64,000 nt of DNA from Streptomyces wedmorensis (GCF_000716445.1 NZ_JNWK01000049.1:1-64000), one strand, 5' to 3'; shown: positions 15,993-25,210, numbered from the stretch's first letter. Numbers and translations: made by a program. Notes: a model not told the origin generated them from the sequence alone.

Positions 15993-17435
15993 ATGTCCAG
16001 GGAGCAACGCGGGCCGAACGAAAAGCTCGGCACGGTTCTCGCCCTCGCGGGAATCAGCAACGCCGGGCTCGCCCGGCGCGTCAACGACCTCGGTGCACAA
16101 CGGGGACTGACGCTTCGATACGACAAGACCTCGGTCGCCCGATGGGTGTCGAAGGGCATGGTGCCGCAGGGCGCCGCCCCGCACCTGATCGCCGCGGCGA
16201 TCGGGCAGAAGCTCGGCCGGCCCGTGCCCCTGCACGAGATCGGCCTCGCGGACGCCGACCCGGCGCCCGAAGTCGGGCTCGCCTTCCCGCGCGACGTGGG
16301 CGAGGCCGTGCGCTCCGCCACCGACCTGTACCGGCTGGACCTCGCGGGGCGGCGGGCCGGCGGGGGCGGCATCTGGCAGTCGCTCGCGGGCTCCTTCGCG
16401 GTCAGCGCGTACGCCACCCCGACCTCGCGGTGGCTGATCACCCCCGCCGACCCGTCCGTCGAGCGCGAGGCCCCACGCCCCGGCGCGGGCACCGCGGGAG
16501 CGGCGGCCGCGGAACACCCGCGCGTCGGGCACAGCGACGTCGCCAAACTCCGCGAGGCCGCCGAGGACGCGCGCCGCTGGGACTCCAAATACGGCGGCGG
16601 GGACTGGCGTTCCTCCATGGTCCCCGAGTGCTTACGCGTGGACGCGGCACCCCTGCTGCTCGGCTCGTACTCGGACGAGGTCGGCCGGGCCCTGTTCGGG
16701 GCGACCGCCGAGCTGACCCGGCTGGCCGGCTGGATGGCCTTCGACACCGGACAGCAGGAGGCCGCCCAGCGCTACTACATCCAGGCTCTGCGGCTCGCCC
16801 GCGCCGCGGCCGACGTACCGCTCGGCGGATACGTCCTCGCCTCCATGTCCCTCCAGGCCACCTACCGCGGCTTCGCCGACGAGGGCGTCGACCTCGCCCA
16901 GGCCGCCCTCGAACGCAACCGGGGCCTCGCGACCGCCCGCACCATGTCCTTCTTCCGGCTCGTCGAGGCACGCGCCCACGCCAAGGCCGGCGACGGGCTC
17001 GCCGCCGGGGGCGCGCTCAAGTCCGCCGAGGGATGGCTGGAGCGCTCCCGAGCGGGCGACGCCGACCCGACCTGGCTCGGCTTCTACTCGTACGACCGGT
17101 TCTGCGCCGACGCGGCCGAGTGCTACCGGGACCTGAAGGCGCCCCACGAGGTGCGCCGCTTCACCGAGCAGGCACTCTCCCGGCCCACCGAGGAGTTCGT
17201 CCGCTCGCACGGACTGCGGCTCGTCGTCTCCGCCGTCGCCGAGCTGGAGTCGGGCAACCTCGACGCGGCCTGCGCGGCGGGCACGCTCGCGGTGGAGGTG
17301 GCGGGGCGGATCTCCTCGGCACGGACCACGGAATACGTACGGGACCTGCTGCACCGGCTCGAACCGTACGGGGACGAGCCGCGGGTCGTGGAGCTGCGGG
17401 AGCGGGCCCGGCCCCTCCTCGTCTCGCCGGCGTGA
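15993..17435 (+). CDS. Sporulation-associated HTH/TPR-like protein with a TTA codon
   Basis: A 480-residue protein. The N-terminal 80 residues look like a small helix-turn-helix ([20 protein letters not shown]...[14 protein letters not shown]); the C-terminal half (about 215-470) is helical and TPR-like ([20 protein letters not shown]). The family is annotated as sporulation-associated in Streptomyces; its target is not known to me. ATG 15993 has GAGGGG nine bases upstream. Codon 214 (16632-16634) is TTA, the leucine codon that in Streptomyces needs the bldA tRNA, so full translation should wait for development. I found no other in-frame TTA in intact genes of this window. Divergent from the orphan lasso-cyclase-like gene; lhgO follows 112 bases later on the same strand. 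Confidence 0.85.
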   Translation: MSREQRGPNEKLGTVLALAGISNAGLARRVNDLGAQRGLTLRYDKTSVARWVSKGMVPQGAAPHLIAAAIGQKLGRPVPLHEIGLADADPAPEVGLAFPRDVGEAVRSATDLYRLDLAGRRAGGGGIWQSLAGSFAVSAYATPTSRWLITPADPSVEREAPRPGAGTAGAAAAEHPRVGHSDVAKLREAAEDARRWDSKYGGGDWRSSMVPECLRVDAAPLLLGSYSDEVGRALFGATAELTRLAGWMAFDTGQQEAAQRYYIQALRLARAAADVPLGGYVLASMSLQATYRGFADEGVDLAQAALERNRGLATARTMSFFRLVEARAHAKAGDGLAAGGALKSAEGWLERSRAGDADPTWLGFYSYDRFCADAAECYRDLKAPHEVRRFTEQALSRPTEEFVRSHGLRLVVSAVAELESGNLDAACAAGTLAVEVAGRISSARTTEYVRDLLHRLEPYGDEPRVVELRERARPLLVSPA

Positions 17436-17547
17436 TCCGCCGGTCGGGCACGGCACGCCGCCCGGGCGTGACGCGCGTCCCACGACGTGGGCGTTTAACG
17501 GCGTTGTCAGTGGGCCAGTGCACTATCGGGGGTGGGAGGTGGCGCTG

Positions 17548-18732
17548 GTGTTTGACTGCGACGTACTGGTGATCGGCGGCGGGATCGTCGGTCTCTCGAC
17601 GGCGTACGCGCTGACGCGTGCCGCGCCCGGCACCCGCGTCACGGTCCTGGAGAAGGAGCCCGCCCTCGCGCGCCACCAGACCGGGCGCAACAGCGGGGTG
17701 ATCCACAGCGGGATCTACTACCGGCCGGGGTCGCTCAAAGCCCGCTTCGCGGTCTCAGGCGCGGCCGAAATGGTCAAGTTCTGCGCAGAATGGGATATTC
17801 CGCATGAGGTGACGGGGAAGCTCATCGTCGCCACCACGCGCGACGAGCTGCCCAGACTGCACGCGCTCGTCCAGCGCGGCCGGGAGAACGGCATCCCCGT
17901 CCGCGAACTCGGCCCGACCCAGATCAGCGAGTACGAGCCGCGCGTCCGCGGCCTCGCCGCGATCCACGTCGGCACCACCGGAATCTGCGACTACGGCGCC
18001 GTGTCCGCCCGCCTCGCCGAGGCCTCCGGCGCCCGGATCCTGCGCGGCGCCGAGGTCACCGTGATCGACCGGCGCCCCTGGGGCGTCGCCGTCCGGACAG
18101 CCGACGGCCGGATCGTGCGGGCGCGGGTCCTCGTCAACTGCGCCGGACTCCACTGCGACCGGATCGCACGCCTCGCGGGCGACGACCCCGGCATGCGGAT
18201 CGTCCCCTTCCGAGGGGAGTACTACGAGCTCACGGACCCCTCGCTCGTACGAGGCCTGGTCTACCCCGTCCCCGACCCCGCGTTCCCCTTCCTCGGCGTC
18301 CACCTCACCCGGGGCATCGACGGCGGCGTCCACATCGGCCCCAACGCGGTGCCCGCACTCGCCCGCGAAGGCTACGGCTGGTCCGTCGTCCGACCCCGCG
18401 AACTGGCCGGCACCCTCGCCTGGCCCGGCTCCTGGTCCATCGCCCGCGCCCACTGGCGGTACGGCGCCGGCGAACTGCACCGCTCCCTCTCGAAGCGGGC
18501 CTTCACCGAAGCGGTGCGGCGGCTGCTGCCGGTCATCGAGGAATCCGACCTGCGGCGCGCGGCGCCGGGCGTACGGGCGCAGGCGGTGCTGCGGGACGGG
18601 ACGCTCGTCGACGACTTCCTCATCCGCGAGGAGGCGCGGACGGTGCACGTCCTCAACGCGCCCTCGCCTGCGGCGACCGCGTCCCTGCCCATCGGCCGCG
18701 AAGTCGCCACCCTCGCCCTCGCCCAGCTGTAG
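17548..18732 (+). CDS. lhgO: L-2-hydroxyglutarate oxidase
   Basis: A 394-residue FAD-dependent oxidoreductase of the DAO fold. The N-terminal FAD motif is VIGGGIVGLSTAYAL (about 8-22), followed by the family hallmark RHQTGRNSGVIHSGIYY; a C-terminal TASLPIGREVA closes the FAD site. LhgO oxidises L-2-hydroxyglutarate, a by-product of malate dehydrogenase and lactate-type enzymes, to 2-oxoglutarate and feeds electrons to the quinone pool. The frame begins at GTG 17518, but GGGAGG at 17534-17539 is spaced 8 bases from GTG 17548 (VFDCDVLVIGGG), which I prefer. No partner genes beside it. Confidence 0.88.
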   Translation: MFDCDVLVIGGGIVGLSTAYALTRAAPGTRVTVLEKEPALARHQTGRNSGVIHSGIYYRPGSLKARFAVSGAAEMVKFCAEWDIPHEVTGKLIVATTRDELPRLHALVQRGRENGIPVRELGPTQISEYEPRVRGLAAIHVGTTGICDYGAVSARLAEASGARILRGAEVTVIDRRPWGVAVRTADGRIVRARVLVNCAGLHCDRIARLAGDDPGMRIVPFRGEYYELTDPSLVRGLVYPVPDPAFPFLGVHLTRGIDGGVHIGPNAVPALAREGYGWSVVRPRELAGTLAWPGSWSIARAHWRYGAGELHRSLSKRAFTEAVRRLLPVIEESDLRRAAPGVRAQAVLRDGTLVDDFLIREEARTVHVLNAPSPAATASLPIGREVATLALAQL

Positions 18733-18759
18733 CGGCCGCACCGCCGCCTCCCGGACCGT

Positions 18760-18821
18760 GGGCCGCGCCCCCGGCAGGACCCCGGGGTGCGGGCCGCGCC
18801 CCTGGCAGGACCCCGGGTTGC
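18760..18821. repeat. Two 31-bp tandem repeats
   Basis: Copies 18760-18790 and 18791-18821 differ at two positions. Unit begins GGGCCGCGCC and contains GGCAGGACCCC. Located just after lhgO in a 379-base gap (18733-19111) that has no supported gene. Confidence 0.8.
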
Positions 18822-19029
18822 GGGCAACTGTTCCGCAAGGGCGGAACGGGTGGGCACAACCCACCACGGCGCCGCACCTTCGGCGCACCGTTCAGGCCCG
18901 GAAGCCTGGGCCCGGCAGAGGGCGCCGTCCCGTGTGCCCACCCGTCCCGCCCAGCGGGACGATTGCCCACACGGAGGTGGCGCGGGAGCGGGCGCAGCCC
19001 ACGCGGCGCGTAGGCGGGGACGGGCGCAG

Positions 19030-19093
19030 CCCACACGGAGAGGGCGCGGGGGTGGGGGCGGCCCGCACGGAGAGGGCGTAGGGGTGGGGGCGC
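19030..19093. repeat. Two 32-bp G-rich tandem repeats upstream of trmB
   Basis: Copies 19030-19061 and 19062-19093 differ at a few positions; both contain CACGGAGAGGGCG and GGGGTGGGGGCG. The G-runs on the + strand could form a quadruplex in the trmB leader, 18 bases before its GTG (inference). Confidence 0.75.
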
Positions 19094-19111
19094 CGTAGGA
19101 TTGGGGGCATT

Positions 19112-19915
19112 GTGTCTGAGCAGAGTGAGAACGAATCGCAGGCCGTCGTAGAGGGTGGTCGGACCGCCGCACGGCGGGGAAGCCGGATGTTCGCGCCCGG
19201 GGAAGGGCCGATGCCCGACCCGGCCGGGGCGCATCACGAGCGGCGGATCCGGAGTTTCCAGCCGCGCCGCAGCCGCGTCACGTACGGGCAGGCGGAGGCG
19301 ATGCTGAAGAGGTGGCCCGACTGGGGCCTCGACATCGACGGCAAGGGCGTCCTCGACCTCGGCGAGATGTTCGACGGGCTGCCGGTCGTCCTGGAGATCG
19401 GCTTCGGGATGGGCGAGGCGACCGCGCAGATGGCGGCGGCCGACCCGGGCACGGGCATCCTGGCCGTGGACGTGCACACGCCCGGCCAGGGCAATCTGCT
19501 GGGGCTCGCCGACCGCAACGGCCTGACGAACGTGCGGGTCGCCAACGGCGACGCGATCATCCTGCTCCGCGAGATGCTGGCGACGGACTCCCTGGACGGT
19601 TGCCGGGTCTACTTCCCGGACCCGTGGCCCAAGGCGCGGCACCACAAGCGGCGGCTCATCCAGCCCGAGTTCCTCAGCCTTCTCGCGACCCGGCTCAAGC
19701 CCGGCGGCGTGCTGCACTGCGCCACCGACTGGGAGTCGTACGCCGAGCAGATGCTGGAGGTCCTCTCCGCGCATCCCGACTTCGAGAACACGCAGCCGGA
19801 CGGCGGCTACGCCCCCCGTCCGGACTTCCGGCCGGTCACCCGCTTCGAGGGCCAGGGTCTGGACAAGGGTCACGTCGTGCACGACCTGCTCTTCCGGCGG
19901 GTCCCGCGGGGATAA
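19112..19915 (+). CDS. trmB: tRNA (guanine-N7)-methyltransferase
   Basis: A 267-residue SAM-dependent methyltransferase that makes m7G46 in tRNA variable loops. The SAM motif is VVLEIGFGMGEATAQ (92-106), and the catalytic/substrate motif YFPDPWPKARHHKRRL (167-182) is diagnostic of TrmB. An extra basic, disordered N-terminal tail of about 50 residues is typical of actinobacterial members. GTG start at 19112; the leader holds G-rich tandem repeats. The PrsW-type gene follows 42 bases later on the same strand, so they may be cotranscribed. Confidence 0.95.
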   Translation: MSEQSENESQAVVEGGRTAARRGSRMFAPGEGPMPDPAGAHHERRIRSFQPRRSRVTYGQAEAMLKRWPDWGLDIDGKGVLDLGEMFDGLPVVLEIGFGMGEATAQMAAADPGTGILAVDVHTPGQGNLLGLADRNGLTNVRVANGDAIILLREMLATDSLDGCRVYFPDPWPKARHHKRRLIQPEFLSLLATRLKPGGVLHCATDWESYAEQMLEVLSAHPDFENTQPDGGYAPRPDFRPVTRFEGQGLDKGHVVHDLLFRRVPRG

Positions 19916-19957
19916 CCCCGTCGCCCGGTGTCGGTGGGGGTCGTTAGGGTCGCTCAC

Positions 19958-21385
19958 GTGTCGAATCCCGCCCCCGCCGACCGGCCTCCCGAGGACACCG
20001 CGCCCGTCAGCCGGTCCCCCGAGGACGCGGCCCTTGCCGACCGGACCTCCGAGGACGCAGCCCTTGTCGGCCTGTCCCCCGAGGACTCCGTGCCCGTCCC
20101 GCACCGGGACACCGACGAGCCGGCCTTTCCGGCCGCCGCGGACCGGTCGCAGTGGCGCTACCGGCCTCGCCGCGCGTTCTGGCGCAGCCGGGTGCTCCGG
20201 GCCATCGCCGTCGTCGTGCTGCTCGCGCTGTGCGCCCTGGTGATCCTGGCACTGGTCCGCGAGCAGACCGGCACCCAGGGCTTCCTCGTCGGCCTGGGCC
20301 TGGCCGTACTGCCCGTACCCCTGCTGATGGCCGCGTTCCGCTGGCTCGACCGGGTCGAGCCGGGGCCCTGGAAGAACCTGCTCTTCGCCTTCGCCTGGGG
20401 CGCCTTCGCCGCCGCGCTCGTCGCGATCCTGGCGAACTCCTTCGCGGTCCGCTGGATCGCGACGGCCACGGCCGACCCGGACTCGGCCGACAACCTCGGG
20501 GCCACCGTCATCGCGCCGGTGGTGGAGGAGAGCGCGAAGGCCGCCGCGATCCTGCTGCTCTTCCTCTTCCGCCGACGGCACTTCGGCGGGCTCGTCGACG
20601 GTGTCGTCTTCGCCGGTTTCACCGCGACCGGCTTCGCCTTCACCGAGAACATCCTCTATCTCGGCAACGCCTTCGGCGAGGACCAGGAGGTCGGCTCCTC
20701 CGGCATCGGCATGGTGACCGCCGGCACCTTCTTCGTACGGGTCGTGATGTCGCCGTTCGCGCATCCGCTCTTCACCGTGCTCACCGGCATCGGCTTCGGC
20801 TTCGCCGCGCTCGCCCCGCGCGGCAAGCGGCTCCGGAAGGTGCTGCTGCCGCTCGCCGGGCTGCTGCTCGCCATGGGCCTGCACGCCGCCTGGAACGGCT
20901 CGGCCACCTTCGGCGGCCCGTGGGCCTTCTACGCGGTGTACGGGGCGCTCATGGTCCCGGCCTTCGGCCTGCTGACCTGGCTCGCGGTGTGGAGCCGGCA
21001 GCGCGAGCTGCGCACGATATCCGGCGAGCTCCCGGCGTACGCGGCGGCCGGCTGGCTCTCCCCCGCCGAGCCGCTCGCGCTCTCCTCGATGCGCGCCCGC
21101 CAGATGGCCCGCTCGTTCGCCGGCCGGACGTACGGTCCGGCGGCCGCGCGGGCCGTCGGCGAGTACGAGTCCTTCGCGACGACCCTGGCTTTCCTCCGGG
21201 ACCGGGCCCGGCGCGGTACGGCCGGGCCCGACTTCCCGGCCCGCGAGCAGGAGTTGCTGCACCACCTCTGGCAGCGCCGCGAGGTCGCGTCCCCGGCCCT
21301 GACGTACGCGGCGCGGGCCACGGGCCGGGTGTGGGCGCCGCCGCAGTACCTGGACTACGGCGGCTACAACCCGTACCGCAGTTAG
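19958..21385 (+). CDS. PrsW-family intramembrane metalloprotease
   Basis: About 475 residues. After a Pro/Glu/Asp-rich N-terminal tail built from imperfect repeats of the type PEDAALADR/SEDAALVG, about eight hydrophobic helices follow. PrsW hallmarks are present: PVVEESAKAA, FTENILYLG, and later HPLFT and HAAWN, giving the Glu/His residues proposed to bind zinc. The family cleaves membrane anti-sigma factors or related targets; the substrate here is unknown, though a membrane-linked ECF sigma factor lies 11 kb away. The soluble C-terminal tail (about 350-475) ends in a Tyr/Pro-rich segment. Start is GTG 19958 (VSNPAPADR) or GTG 19928; neither has a strong ribosome site. Confidence 0.85.
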   Translation: MSNPAPADRPPEDTAPVSRSPEDAALADRTSEDAALVGLSPEDSVPVPHRDTDEPAFPAAADRSQWRYRPRRAFWRSRVLRAIAVVVLLALCALVILALVREQTGTQGFLVGLGLAVLPVPLLMAAFRWLDRVEPGPWKNLLFAFAWGAFAAALVAILANSFAVRWIATATADPDSADNLGATVIAPVVEESAKAAAILLLFLFRRRHFGGLVDGVVFAGFTATGFAFTENILYLGNAFGEDQEVGSSGIGMVTAGTFFVRVVMSPFAHPLFTVLTGIGFGFAALAPRGKRLRKVLLPLAGLLLAMGLHAAWNGSATFGGPWAFYAVYGALMVPAFGLLTWLAVWSRQRELRTISGELPAYAAAGWLSPAEPLALSSMRARQMARSFAGRTYGPAAARAVGEYESFATTLAFLRDRARRGTAGPDFPAREQELLHHLWQRREVASPALTYAARATGRVWAPPQYLDYGGYNPYRS

Positions 21386-21498
21386 CCGGAGTGGCCGGGG
21401 ACTGACGGGCCGGACAGACCGGGCCGCCGACGCCGTACCCGCCGGACGACGCCGGACGACGTCAGGCGACATCGGGTGGCGTCAGACGGTGCCAGGCG

Positions 21499-21535
21499 GC
21501 CCGGACGGCGTCAGACCGCCCGGACGGCGTCAGAC
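21499..21535. repeat. 18-bp direct repeat at the 3' end of the aldo/keto reductase gene
   Basis: GCCCGGACGGCGTCAGAC occurs at 21499-21516 and again at 21518-21535, overlapping the aldo/keto reductase stop codon. The whole 21400-21535 gap is rich in GACG/CGTC words. Confidence 0.7.
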
Positions 21536-22477
21536 GGCGGACGCCTCGGTGAGGAGCGTCAGCTCGGCGTCGGTGAGCGTGAGGTCGGCGGACGCGACCA
21601 GTGCCGGGAGCTGCTCCACCGTGCGGGCCGAGGCGATCGGCGCGACGACGGTGGGCCGGGAGGCGAGCCAGGCGAGGGCGACGGAGGCGAGCTCCGCCTC
21701 GTGGGCCTCGGCGACGGTGTCGAGCGCGGAGAGGACGGCCCGGCCGCGCTCGGTGTCGAGGTGGCCGCCGGCGCCCGCCGCGCGGACGCTGTCGACGGTG
21801 GCGCCGGGACGGTACTTGCCGGTGAGGAAGCCGGAGGCGAGGCCGAAGTAGGGGACGGCGGCGAGCCCGGCCCGGTCGGCGGTCTCCAGGAGCGGGCCCT
21901 CGTAGGTGGCGCGGGAGACCAGGTTGTAGTGCGGCTGGAGGGCCACGTAACGGGTCAGGCCCTCGGCCTCGGCGAAGTCGAGGGAGGCGCGCAGCCGCTC
22001 CGGGGAGATGTTGGAGGCGGCGACGGCGCGCACCTTGCCGTCCTTCACCAGCTGGTCGAGGGCGGTGACGATCTCCTCGACCGGGATGGTCTCGTCGTCG
22101 AAGTGCGTGTAGTACAGGTCGATGTGGTCGGTGCCGAGGCGGCGCAGCGACTCCTCCGCGGCGCCCTTGATGGTGGTGGCGGAGAGGCCCTTGAAGCGCG
22201 GGTGGGCGCCGACCTTGGTGGCGACGACGACGTCGTCCCGGTTGCCGCGGGAGGCGAGCCAGCGGCCGATGACGGTCTCGGACTCGCCGCCCTCGTTGCC
22301 TTCGGCCCAGGCGGAGTACAAGTCGGCGGAGTCGACGAAGTTGCCGCCGGCGGCGGCGTAGGCGTCGAGGACGGCGAAGGACTGGGCCTCGTCGGCGGTC
22401 CAGCCGAAGACGTTGCCGCCCAGGGCGAGCGGGAAGACGTGAAGGTCGGAGCTGCCCAGCGGGCGGAGAGAGGTCAT
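21530..22477 (-). CDS. Aldo/keto reductase
   Basis: A 315-residue NADPH-dependent TIM-barrel reductase. The catalytic tetrad is visible: D49 and Y54 (NFVDSADLYS), K88 (VVVATKVG) and H125 (LYYTHFDDE). The closest type is the ion-channel-beta/YajO-like aldo/keto reductase group; the physiological carbonyl substrate cannot be told. Single gene on the minus strand, convergent with the PrsW-type gene and 43 bases beyond the M23 peptidase stop-to-start boundary (its ATG lies downstream of a gene on the opposite flank, so not clearly an operon). Confidence 0.92.
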   Translation of the reverse strand: MTSLRPLGSSDLHVFPLALGGNVFGWTADEAQSFAVLDAYAAAGGNFVDSADLYSAWAEGNEGGESETVIGRWLASRGNRDDVVVATKVGAHPRFKGLSATTIKGAAEESLRRLGTDHIDLYYTHFDDETIPVEEIVTALDQLVKDGKVRAVAASNISPERLRASLDFAEAEGLTRYVALQPHYNLVSRATYEGPLLETADRAGLAAVPYFGLASGFLTGKYRPGATVDSVRAAGAGGHLDTERGRAVLSALDTVAEAHEAELASVALAWLASRPTVVAPIASARTVEQLPALVASADLTLTDAELTLLTEASAV

Positions 22478-22520
22478 GGGTGGATCAACCCCGCCCGCCG
22501 CCGGGCCTATTCCGCCGGGG

Positions 22521-23624
22521 TCAGAGCGAGAGGCCCTTGGAGCGGAGCCAGGCCGCCGGGTCGATGCCGTCGCCGCCTGCGGTGTGGACCTCCATGTGGA
22601 GGTGGGCGCCGGTGACGTTGCCGGTGGCGCCGACGCGGCCGATGGTCTCGCCGGTGCCCACGGTCTGGCCGACGGAGACCGTCATGGACGAGAGGTGGCA
22701 GTACCAGACCTCGGTGCCGTCCTCCAGCTCCAGGACGATCCGGTAGCCGTAGGAGCCGGACCAGCCGGCGGACTTGACGGTGGCGCCGTGGACCGCCTTG
22801 AGCGGGGTGCCGGTGGGCGCGGCGAAGTCGAGGCCGGTGTGGTAGCCGGAGGACCACATGGAGCCGGACTGCATGTAGGTGGCGGTGAGGGTGTACGAGG
22901 AGATCGGCAGCGAGTAGCTGGCGGCGAGCTGGGCGAGGCGCTCGGCCTCCGCCTTCGCGGCGGCTTCCGCCTCCGCCTTGGCCTTCGCTTCCGCCTCGGC
23001 CTTCGCCTTGGCCTCGGCGGCCGCCTTCGTCGCCGCGGCCTCCTTGGCCAGGGCCTCCGCCGCGGCCTTCTCGGCGGCCAGCTTCTCCGCGGCGGCCTTG
23101 TCGGCGGCGTCGGCGGAGGCCTGCTGCTGCTCGGCCTGCTGGAGGATGCGGGCGCGCAGGGCCTCGCCCGCGTCGGCGGCGCCGGTCGCGGTGCGGGTGG
23201 CCGTGTCGGTCTGCTCGCCGGAAGCCGTGGTGTACGTGGCGGCGGTGAGCGGGTTCGGGTTGGCGCGGGCCGCGCTGACGGGCTCGCTGTCCTCGTCCGT
23301 GAGGAGGGCGCCGACGCCGGGGAGGTCGTGGGCGTCCGGGAGGTCGAGGTCGGGGAGGTCCGGGAGCGATATCGCGACCGGCGGCTTCTCCTGCGCGGTG
23401 GCGAGGCCGCCCGCGCCGACGGCGGCGATGACGCCGACGCCGAGGACGGTGGAGGAGCGGGCGAAGTTGGAGCGCTGCTTGACGACGCGGTGGCGTCCGC
23501 CGGAGCGGTTCTGGGCGCGGAGGGAGTCCTCGGTGGGATTCCACTCGGTGTCCGGGGCGGCGGGACCCGCACCGCCACCGAAGGCATCGAAGGGGGCTTC
23601 GGGTGCGGGGGTGTTGGACGCCAC
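22521..23624 (-). CDS. M23 (LytM) peptidase, c-di-AMP riboswitch controlled
   Basis: A 367-residue cell-wall endopeptidase. An N-terminal cytoplasmic tail (1-55) leads to one membrane segment or signal anchor (about 57-76), a linker, a long Ala/Glu/Lys coiled coil (about 150-235) and the LytM domain with zinc ligands HTGLD (H near 261) and HLHMEV (about 341). The coiled coil suggests regulation or divisome contact as in EnvC/NlpD proteins. The frame runs to 23732, but those codons lie inside a ydaO riboswitch; GTG 23624 (VASNTPAPEAP), preceded by AAAGGAG, is the start. Peptidoglycan hydrolases under ydaO control are known in actinomycetes (for example rpfA). Confidence 0.92.
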   Translation of the reverse strand: MASNTPAPEAPFDAFGGGAGPAAPDTEWNPTEDSLRAQNRSGGRHRVVKQRSNFARSSTVLGVGVIAAVGAGGLATAQEKPPVAISLPDLPDLDLPDAHDLPGVGALLTDEDSEPVSAARANPNPLTAATYTTASGEQTDTATRTATGAADAGEALRARILQQAEQQQASADAADKAAAEKLAAEKAAAEALAKEAAATKAAAEAKAKAEAEAKAKAEAEAAAKAEAERLAQLAASYSLPISSYTLTATYMQSGSMWSSGYHTGLDFAAPTGTPLKAVHGATVKSAGWSGSYGYRIVLELEDGTEVWYCHLSSMTVSVGQTVGTGETIGRVGATGNVTGAHLHMEVHTAGGDGIDPAAWLRSKGLSL

Positions 23625-23650
23625 GAAGGCGCGCTCCTTTCCTTCCTTAT

Positions 23651-23775
23651 CGCCTACCGGGTTAGCTGACGGGTTCGGAGCAGGAAGGTCTCCTACGGAC
23701 ACGGTCGCACGGGTGCGAAAGGCCCGATTCACCCCAAGTGGTGGTTCCCCGGTTCCTTTTCAGGATTCGGCGCGT
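23651..23775 (-). promoter_or_regulatory. ydaO/yuaA c-di-AMP riboswitch
   Basis: Read on the minus strand, the region carries the conserved ydaO blocks in order: CGCCGAATCC, GGAACCGGGGAACCAC immediately followed by TTGGGGTGAAT, then GTAGGAGACC, then CCGAACCCGTCAGCTAACCC and GGTAGGCG. The outer CGCC/GGCG ends pair as P1. It ends about 27 bases before the M23 peptidase GTG. No obvious terminator stem separates them, so the mechanism (attenuation or translation) is unclear. In Streptomyces this class turns cell-wall hydrolase genes off when c-di-AMP is high. Confidence 0.93.
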
Positions 23776-23983
23776 GCGCACGGTGCCGCCTCTTGCGACG
23801 GGTGTGACGACCGCGCTGCGTTATCGAACGTTAATAGACAGGGGGTCCCGATTCCAAGCCGTTCCCCTTGATCATTCATTGAATTGAGGGGGAATGGTCC
23901 GAGTTGACCCCCCTTCAGAACGCGAACCCCAAACCCTCGCGATCTGACGTTATGTCAATTGTTATCGCAGCGACACCCCTCGA

Positions 23984-25210
23984 CTACGCCCGGTGACCGG
24001 GGCTCCGGTCGCCGCCTCCGCCCGGCGGCACCACCGGCATGGTCCGGCGCCGCTCCGGCTGCCCCGCCGCCGGCCGACTCACCGCGAGCAGCGCCATGTC
24101 GTCCGTCGAACCGCCGCCCGTATGGAGGCGTACGTCGTCCACGAGCGCGTCGAGGAGCTCCTCGGGTCCCGGGAAGATCCGGCCGGCGAGCCGCTCGGCG
24201 GGGTCGTAGAAGACGCCCTGCGCGTTCCGCGCCTCCGAGAGGCCGTCCGTGTAGAAGAGCAGGGTCGCGCCCGGCGGATACGGCTTCGCCTCGGCCCGGT
24301 CCGGCCACACCGCCAGGTCCCCCATACCGAGGGGCAGCGCCGCCTCGCCCGGCTCCATCAGGTCGAGGCGCCCGTCCGCGTACAGCATCAGCGGGGGCGG
24401 GTGCCCGCGGTTCACCACCCGTACGAACCCGCCGAACGTGCCGCTGCCGTCGGTGCGCGGGATCTCGGCGAGCACCGCGGTGGTGAACCCCTCGAAGGCG
24501 TCGAGGCCGTGCCGACGGGTGCCCTCCCGGGCCAGCGCCCGTTCGAGGCGCTGGGCCACGCCCTCCAGGGTCCGTTCCTGCTCGGCCGCCTCCCGGAAGG
24601 CACCGATGACGACGGCGACGGCCTCCACGGCGTCCAGCCCCTTGCCCCGGACGTCCCCGACCACGAGCCGCACCCCGTGCGGGGTGTCCTGGACGGCGAA
24701 CAGGTCGCCGCCGATGAACGCGCCCGCCTGCGCCGCCTCGTACCGCGCCGCGCACTGGAGCCCGCCGATCCGCTCGGCCGGCATCGGCAGGACCGCCTTC
24801 TGCGCGGTCTCCGCGATGACCCGCGCCGAGGCGAGCTGCTCGCCGCTGCGGCGCACGACCCGGTTGACGAGGAGGGCGAGCGCGGAGACGGTGAGGACGG
24901 TCAGGGTCTCGGTGAGGGCCGGGATCTCGTCGACCGTGCCGTTGTAGACGTACAGCCCGACGGAGGCGAGGAGAGCGGCGATCCCGGTGAGCAGGGTGGT
25001 GAGCAGGGAGAAGAAGGGCGCGGCGATCAGCGGGGCGGCGGAGAAGAGCGGCGCCGCCGTGTAAGCGGGTGGCGTCGACAGGTCGTAGACGACGCCGCCC
25101 ACGATGACCAACGGGGGCAGCGCGCGGATGAACCGCCGGGCGCCGCCGTAGGCGGGGCGCGGCCCACCGCGCCGCCGCCCGCCGCCCGCCGCTCCCTGGG
25201 GGTGCCCCAC
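23984..25210 (-). CDS. Membrane PP2C/SpoIIE-type phosphatase
   Basis: A 408-residue protein: about three to four hydrophobic segments (residues 27-125; FIRALPPLVIVGGVVYDL ... LTVLTVSALALLVNR) then a SpoIIE phosphatase domain (about 150-380) with GAFIGGDLFAV, VVGDVRGKGLDAV and a terminal STDDMALL supplying the metal-binding Asp residues. No PAS or ATPase domain. This membrane-anchored type is common in Streptomyces and presumably dephosphorylates anti-sigma antagonists in response to an envelope signal. GTG 25210 (VGHPQGAAG) has AGGAG seven bases upstream; the frame to 25327 lacks one. Its partners are not in the window. Confidence 0.88.
   Translation of the reverse strand: MGHPQGAAGGGRRRGGPRPAYGGARRFIRALPPLVIVGGVVYDLSTPPAYTAAPLFSAAPLIAAPFFSLLTTLLTGIAALLASVGLYVYNGTVDEIPALTETLTVLTVSALALLVNRVVRRSGEQLASARVIAETAQKAVLPMPAERIGGLQCAARYEAAQAGAFIGGDLFAVQDTPHGVRLVVGDVRGKGLDAVEAVAVVIGAFREAAEQERTLEGVAQRLERALAREGTRRHGLDAFEGFTTAVLAEIPRTDGSGTFGGFVRVVNRGHPPPLMLYADGRLDLMEPGEAALPLGMGDLAVWPDRAEAKPYPPGATLLFYTDGLSEARNAQGVFYDPAERLAGRIFPGPEELLDALVDDVRLHTGGGSTDDMALLAVSRPAAGQPERRRTMPVVPPGGGGDRSPGHRA

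Noticed and set aside
13250..17435. Lasso-peptide biosynthetic cluster
   Set aside because: Only a cyclase-like gene with altered motifs is present; no precursor, RRE or leader peptidase found in either strand of the gaps.
18653..21472. Long open frame on the minus strand opposite trmB and the PrsW-type gene (about 939 codons)
   Set aside because: High GC keeps antisense frames open; the protein is low-complexity Arg/Gly/Asp without domains, has no ribosome site, and lies opposite two certain genes.
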